Shown: one piece after another, positions 61,352 through 64,000 of the stretch
How positions within the stretch are numbered: the stretch's first letter is position 1
How the letters are laid out: each line of letters starts with the position of its first letter
Source of the DNA: Desulfovibrio sp.
GTDB lineage: Bacteria; Desulfobacterota; Desulfovibrionia; Desulfovibrionales; Desulfovibrionaceae
DNA length: 64,000 nucleotides
Assembly: GCF_009712225.1 (NCBI RefSeq)
Contig: NZ_WASP01000002.1
Location: forward strand, 62,001-126,000
Direction: 5' to 3'
Made by a program: the position numbers and the translations under genes
Notes under the pieces: model-generated
Told to the model about the DNA's origin: nothing
The model's input: only the letters and a program-made list of their open reading frames with translations
Databases searched by the model: none

Positions 61352-64000
61352 TTATTCTTCCGTAAGGGCCTCGGCAAAGCGTGCGCGCAGGGCCTGCATC
61401 TTTTCCTTGGCGTCCAGCAGCTTTTCGGCACGTTCGCGTTCGCGGGCAACCACATCTGCCGGGGCGCGGCTCACAAAGCTTTCGTTGCTCAGCTTCATGT
61501 TCACGCCCACCACGTCTTTTTCAAGCTTGGCGATTTCCTTGTCCAGACGGGCCAGTTCTCCGTTGAGATCAACCGCGCCCTTGAGGGGCACAATAACCTG
61601 GCAGCCTTCCACCACCGCCGAGGCAGATGCCTTGGGGGCGTGCACATCGGTGCCGATGGTGAGGTTTTCAAGCCGCGCAAGGGTCGTCATGCACTGGCTG
61701 CTGGCCTCGAGCAGCTCGGCCTGGGCCGCATCCATGGGGTGCAGCATGAGGCTGACCTTGTGGCTGGGGCTGATGCCAAGCTCGGCCTTGATGGTACGCA
61801 CAGCCACAATGATACCCTGAATCAGCTCCATGCGGCCGGCTTCCACCGGGCGATGGCAGGCGGGACGCGCTTCGGGGTACAGCTCGCGGGCGATGTCCGT
61901 GGCCTTGGCCCCGGCCGCCACGGGCAGTGCGGCCCAGATTTCGGCGGTCACAAAGGGAATGATGGGGTGCAGGAGCACCAGCAGCTCACGCAGGGCCAGC
62001 CACAGCACGTACTGGGCTTCGGCCTTGCGCTTGGGATCTTCAGACTGCATGTCGGGCTTGATGAGCTCAAGATACCAGTCGCAGAATTCGTTCCACAGGA
62101 ATTTGTAACCCAGCTGGGCCGCATCGTTGAAGCGGTAGTCGGCCAGCGATTTTTCCATGTCCTGCTTGACCACTTCGAGGCGGTGCAGCAGCCACTGGTG
62201 GTGCAGGCCGGGCACGGATTCAGGCGCCACAGGAGTCGGGGCTTCTTCCGGCAGGTTCATGAGAGCGAAGCGGGCCGCGTTCCAGAGCTTGTTGACAAAG
62301 TGACGGTAGCCCTCGATGCGCTCTTCTGAAAGGCGGATATCGCGCCCCATGGCGGCAAAAGCCGTAAGGGTAAAGCGCAGCGAATCGCAGCCGTACTTGT
62401 CGATCATTTCCAGCGGGTCAATGACATTGCCCGTGGACTTGGACATCTTGCGGCCAGAAGCGTCACGCACCAGGGCGTGCAGGTACACGTCCCTGAACGG
62501 AACCTCACCCATGAAGTGGATGCCCATCATCATCATGCGGGCCACCCAGAAGAACAGGATGTCAAAACCCGTCACCAGCACCGAAGTGGGGTACCAGCGC
62601 CGCAGGTCCTTGGTATCTTCGGGCCAGCCCATGGTCGAGAAAGGCCACAAGGCGGACGAAAACCAGGTGTCCAGCACGTCTTCTTCCTGCTTGAGCACGC
62701 CGCCGCACTTGGGGCACACGGCGGGGGCTTCTTCGGCCACCACCATTTCGCCGCAGGTTTCGCAGTTCCAGGCGGGGATACGGTGGCCCCACCAGATCTG
62801 ACGGCTGATGCACCAGTCGCGGATGTTGTCGAGCCAGTGATAGTAGGTCTTGAGCCAGGTCTCGGGAAAAATCTTGGTCATACCGGGCACGGCATCGCGC
62901 GCGGCAGGGGCCATCTTGGTGGCGGCCACAAACCACTGGGTGGAGACGTGCGGTTCCACAACCGTATGGCAGCGGTAGCAGTGGCCCACGGCGTGGTCGA
63001 GCTCTTCAATGCCTTCAAGCTGCCCCGCGGCTTCAATGTCGGCCACGATGCGATTGCGGCATTCTTCCTTGGCAAGGCCCTGATACACTCCGGCCTCGGT
63101 GGTCATGATGCCGTTTTCGTCAATGGCCTTAAGGAAGACGAGGTCGTGCTTCTTGCCCAGCATCCAGTCGTTATGGTCGTGGCAGGGTGTAACCTTGAGC
63201 GCGCCCGTGCCGAATTCGCGGTCAACGTAGGCATCGGCGATAATGGGAATCTCGCGCCCAAGCACGGGAACCACGGCCTTTTTGCCTATAAGGCCCGCGT
63301 AACGTTCGTCTTCGGGGTGCACGCAAATGGCGGTGTCACCAGGAATGGTCTCGGGCCGGGTGGTGGCAATGGTGATATGCCCGCTGCCGTCGGCCAGCAG
63401 ATAACGCACCTTCCACAACTTGCCACGGCTCTGTTCGTGTTCCACTTCATCGTCGGCCAGGGCCGTGTGGCAACGCGAGCACCAGTTGATGATGTAGTCG
63501 CCCTTGTAGATCAGGCCATCGTTGTAGAGCCGCACAAAAACCTTGCGCACAGCGGTGGAAAGGCCTTCGTCCATGGTAAAACGCAGGCGCGTCCAGTCTA
63601 CGGAATCGCCCAGGGCGCGAGCCTGATCGAGAATGCGGTGGCCGTATTCGTCGCGCCATTCCCACACCCGGTCAATAAAGGCTTCGCGGCCAAGATCCTT
63701 GCGGCTCTTGCCTTCCTTGGCCAGGGCGCGTTCCACCACGTTCTGGGTGGCAATGCCCGCATGGTCGGTGCCGGGAACCCAAAGCACGTTCTTGCCCTTC
63801 TGGCGGGCATGACGGCAAAGCACGTCGATAAGGGTATGGTTGAGCGCGTGCCCTATGTGCAGCGCGCCCGTGACGTTGGGCGGCGGAATGACAATGGAAT
63901 ACGGCTCGCCGGGGGCGTCCGGATCGGGCGTAAAGGTTTTGTCATCCTCCCAGTGCTTGCGCCACCGGGCTTCAACGTCATGGGGCTCATAGCCCTTGGG
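61352..64000 (-). CDS. valS: Valine-tRNA ligase (5' end outside window)
   Basis: 882 residues visible; the frame continues past the right edge, so the N-terminus is missing. HIGH motif in PNVTGALHIGHALNHT, the CP1 editing domain (CHRCHTVVEPHVSTQWFV-like segment with zinc-type Cys, here CYRCHTVVEPHVSTQWF), KMSKS in SGRKMSKSTGNVIDP, an anticodon-binding domain, and a C-terminal coiled coil (LARLDKEIAKLEKDV) typical of ValRS. It charges tRNA-Val and hydrolyses mischarged Thr. A 10-bp hairpin (61279-61288 with 61305-61314) lies between it and the SMR gene. Confidence 0.97.
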   Translation of the reverse strand, partial: PKGYEPHDVEARWRKHWEDDKTFTPDPDAPGEPYSIVIPPPNVTGALHIGHALNHTLIDVLCRHARQKGKNVLWVPGTDHAGIATQNVVERALAKEGKSRKDLGREAFIDRVWEWRDEYGHRILDQARALGDSVDWTRLRFTMDEGLSTAVRKVFVRLYNDGLIYKGDYIINWCSRCHTALADDEVEHEQSRGKLWKVRYLLADGSGHITIATTRPETIPGDTAICVHPEDERYAGLIGKKAVVPVLGREIPIIADAYVDREFGTGALKVTPCHDHNDWMLGKKHDLVFLKAIDENGIMTTEAGVYQGLAKEECRNRIVADIEAAGQLEGIEELDHAVGHCYRCHTVVEPHVSTQWFVAATKMAPAARDAVPGMTKIFPETWLKTYYHWLDNIRDWCISRQIWWGHRIPAWNCETCGEMVVAEEAPAVCPKCGGVLKQEEDVLDTWFSSALWPFSTMGWPEDTKDLRRWYPTSVLVTGFDILFFWVARMMMMGIHFMGEVPFRDVYLHALVRDASGRKMSKSTGNVIDPLEMIDKYGCDSLRFTLTAFAAMGRDIRLSEERIEGYRHFVNKLWNAARFALMNLPEEAPTPVAPESVPGLHHQWLLHRLEVVKQDMEKSLADYRFNDAAQLGYKFLWNEFCDWYLELIKPDMQSEDPKRKAEAQYVLWLALRELLVLLHPIIPFVTAEIWAALPVAAGAKATDIARELYPEARPACHRPVEAGRMELIQGIIVAVRTIKAELGISPSHKVSLMLHPMDAAQAELLEASSQCMTTLARLENLTIGTDVHAPKASASAVVEGCQVIVPLKGAVDLNGELARLDKEIAKLEKDVVGVNMKLSNESFVSRAPADVVARERERAEKLLDAKEKMQALRARFAEALTEE

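Noticed and set aside
1-64000. tRNA genes, rRNA genes, CRISPR arrays, transposases or attachment sites
   Set aside because: Intergenic regions were read for cloverleaf arms, repeated spacers, long terminal inverted repeats and transposase motifs; none was seen. Small RNAs cannot be excluded by eye.

Overview
The window is GC-rich, gene-dense bacterial chromosome. It carries the ATP sulfurylase gene sat and a complete dsrMKJOP operon (haem c motifs, Tat signals, NrfD-type and HdrD-type subunits), which marks a dissimilatory sulfate reducer. Protein style and gene order suggest a Desulfovibrio-like member of the Desulfovibrionaceae. That assignment is inference from gene content; no 16S rRNA gene, tRNA gene, CRISPR array, prophage or insertion sequence was seen.

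Layout. Bases 1-9848 hold a cut-off exported alpha/beta hydrolase, a UvsE endonuclease, a small operon (MOSC protein, one-helix membrane protein, GNAT acetyltransferase) and the tamA-tamB outer-membrane assembly pair. Bases 9900-17150 hold a DsrE-family protein, thiM, a soluble tandem-Cache sensor without an output domain, the GTPase gene typA and a purine nucleoside phosphorylase. Bases 17155-22866 hold an unusual acetyl-CoA-carboxylase-like set (biotin carboxylase, fused alpha-beta carboxyltransferase, biotinyl-domain protein with a non-canonical lysine motif), a small unknown protein and ssb. Bases 23250-31915 are the sulfate-respiration block: sat behind a candidate Rex operator, a VKOR/thioredoxin-like membrane protein, an RsbRD-domain protein and dsrMKJOP behind a promoter set inside a perfect 12-bp dyad. 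Bases 32061-36220 hold a degenerate CCA-transferase-like HD protein, rlmN and an orphan FeS/cytochrome-b pair.

Bases 36372-51309 are the most interesting part, a probable biosynthesis-and-export island. Two divergent transcripts leave one intergenic region. Leftward: a polyketide-synthase-like AT-ACP protein with no ketosynthase, a TolC-type outer-membrane lipoprotein, an HlyD-type adaptor and a Wzx/MATE-type flippase. Rightward: an alpha-oxoamine synthase, two paralogous glycosyltransferases around a NodB-like deacetylase, and an AsnB-type amidotransferase. Together these could make, glycosylate, amidate and export an amino-lipid or sphingoid-like glycolipid. This is a hypothesis.

Bases 51321-64000 return to core functions: htpX with a small lipoprotein, a zinc-ribbon methyltransferase, a LysR regulator divergent from an alcohol-dehydrogenase-family oxidoreductase, argJ, the str operon (rpsL-rpsG-fusA), an SMR transporter and valS, which runs off the right edge.
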